Below are positions 63,945 to 64,000 of a stretch of DNA of 64,000 bases, in pieces. The position numbers and the translations under genes are program-made. Origin of the DNA: Mesorhizobium sp. (GTDB taxonomy: Bacteria > Pseudomonadota > Alphaproteobacteria > Rhizobiales > Rhizobiaceae). The stretch spans positions 85,343 through 149,342 of the forward strand of contig JAIPUZ010000013.1 of assembly GCA_022833215.1 (NCBI GenBank). The letters run 5' to 3'. Each line of letters opens with the position of its first letter. The stretch's first letter is position 1. The notes under the pieces are model-generated. The model was not told the DNA's origin and ran no database searches. It worked only from the letters and a program-made list of their open reading frames with translations.

Positions 63945-64000
63945 ATGGACAGTAGTAAGGACAGATATCGGAATCCGGTGAGCCGGCTTGAGATCGTTGA
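63945..64000 (+). CDS. Partial open reading frame at the window edge
   Basis: An ATG at 63945 opens MDSSKDRYRNPVSRLEIV, which runs off the end. The SRLEIV stretch is reminiscent of the N-terminus of IS66/IS3-type OrfA transposase proteins (for example RLEIVETGRRR), but 18 residues are too few for a call. It starts inside an 8-bp inverted repeat (TGTCCTTA at 63938-63945, TAAGGACA at 63956-63963). There is no visible ribosome-binding site. It needs the sequence beyond the window. Confidence 0.3.
   Translation, partial: MDSSKDRYRNPVSRLEIV

Overview
The window looks like chromosomal DNA of a high-GC alphaproteobacterium of the Hyphomicrobiales (Rhizobiales), probably a Mesorhizobium/Nitratireductor/Chelativorans-like member of the Phyllobacteriaceae. 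The evidence is family content and gene order: an NDUFA12-type complex I accessory subunit next to a DUF2155 protein, the F1-ATPase zeta inhibitor (DUF1476) beside purC, the block zeta-purC-purS-purQ-purL-bolA-grxD, a coenzyme B12-dependent ribonucleotide reductase, BTLCP, DUF3126, DUF1176, DUF2259 and DUF3008 proteins. Taxonomy below family level is a guess. No rRNA, tRNA, CRISPR array or intact insertion sequence was found.

Positions 1-15,060 look accessory. They hold a nitrilase-fold amidase, several small unknown proteins, a stress-type run on the + strand (cyclopropane-fatty-acid synthase, SulP anion transporter with STAS domain, tandem universal stress protein, DksA/TraR zinc-finger protein) and, facing it, a tightly coupled minus-strand operon (small protein, release factor 3, divergent macro-domain protein, 69-residue protein, two MFS transporters). 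A D,D-carboxypeptidase with a SPOR domain follows. Between 14.0 and 15.2 kb lies a mobile-element scar: a broken pRiA4b ORF-3-like gene, an AlpA-like helix-turn-helix gene, and only the last 54 codons of a radC gene after an AT-rich junction.

From 15.2 kb the content is ordinary chromosomal housekeeping mixed with small conserved proteins: DUF2155 and NDUFA12, panB-panC (pantothenate), a GNAT enzyme and gatB (tRNA amidation), a CBS protein, a rhomboid protease, a PAS protein and a double-PilZ protein, BTLCP, gamma carbonic anhydrase, DUF3126, cysE, nrdJ with NrdR-like boxes upstream, an ECF sigma/anti-sigma pair beside a BI-1 family membrane protein, a GH25 lipoprotein, ParB-like and J-domain small proteins, a DUF1176 protein, an alpha/beta hydrolase, XdhC and a flavin reductase, and a substrate-binding protein coupled to a P1 peptidase.

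From 44.5 to 54.2 kb purine synthesis dominates (purB; purC-purS-purQ-lipoprotein-purL), with the zeta subunit divergent from purC and bolA/grxD at the end. The right end carries a Bcr/CflA-type exporter, ttcA, rpsD, a divergent HxlR regulator/NmrA-type oxidoreductase pair, DUF3008, murI-trmJ (overlapping) and icd, then a terminator and the start of an unidentified reading frame cut by the window edge. The most useful leads are the prfC-macro-MFS operon with an attenuator-like hairpin in front of it, the mobile-element scar, and a terminator-tailed candidate small RNA at about 21.6-21.75 kb.
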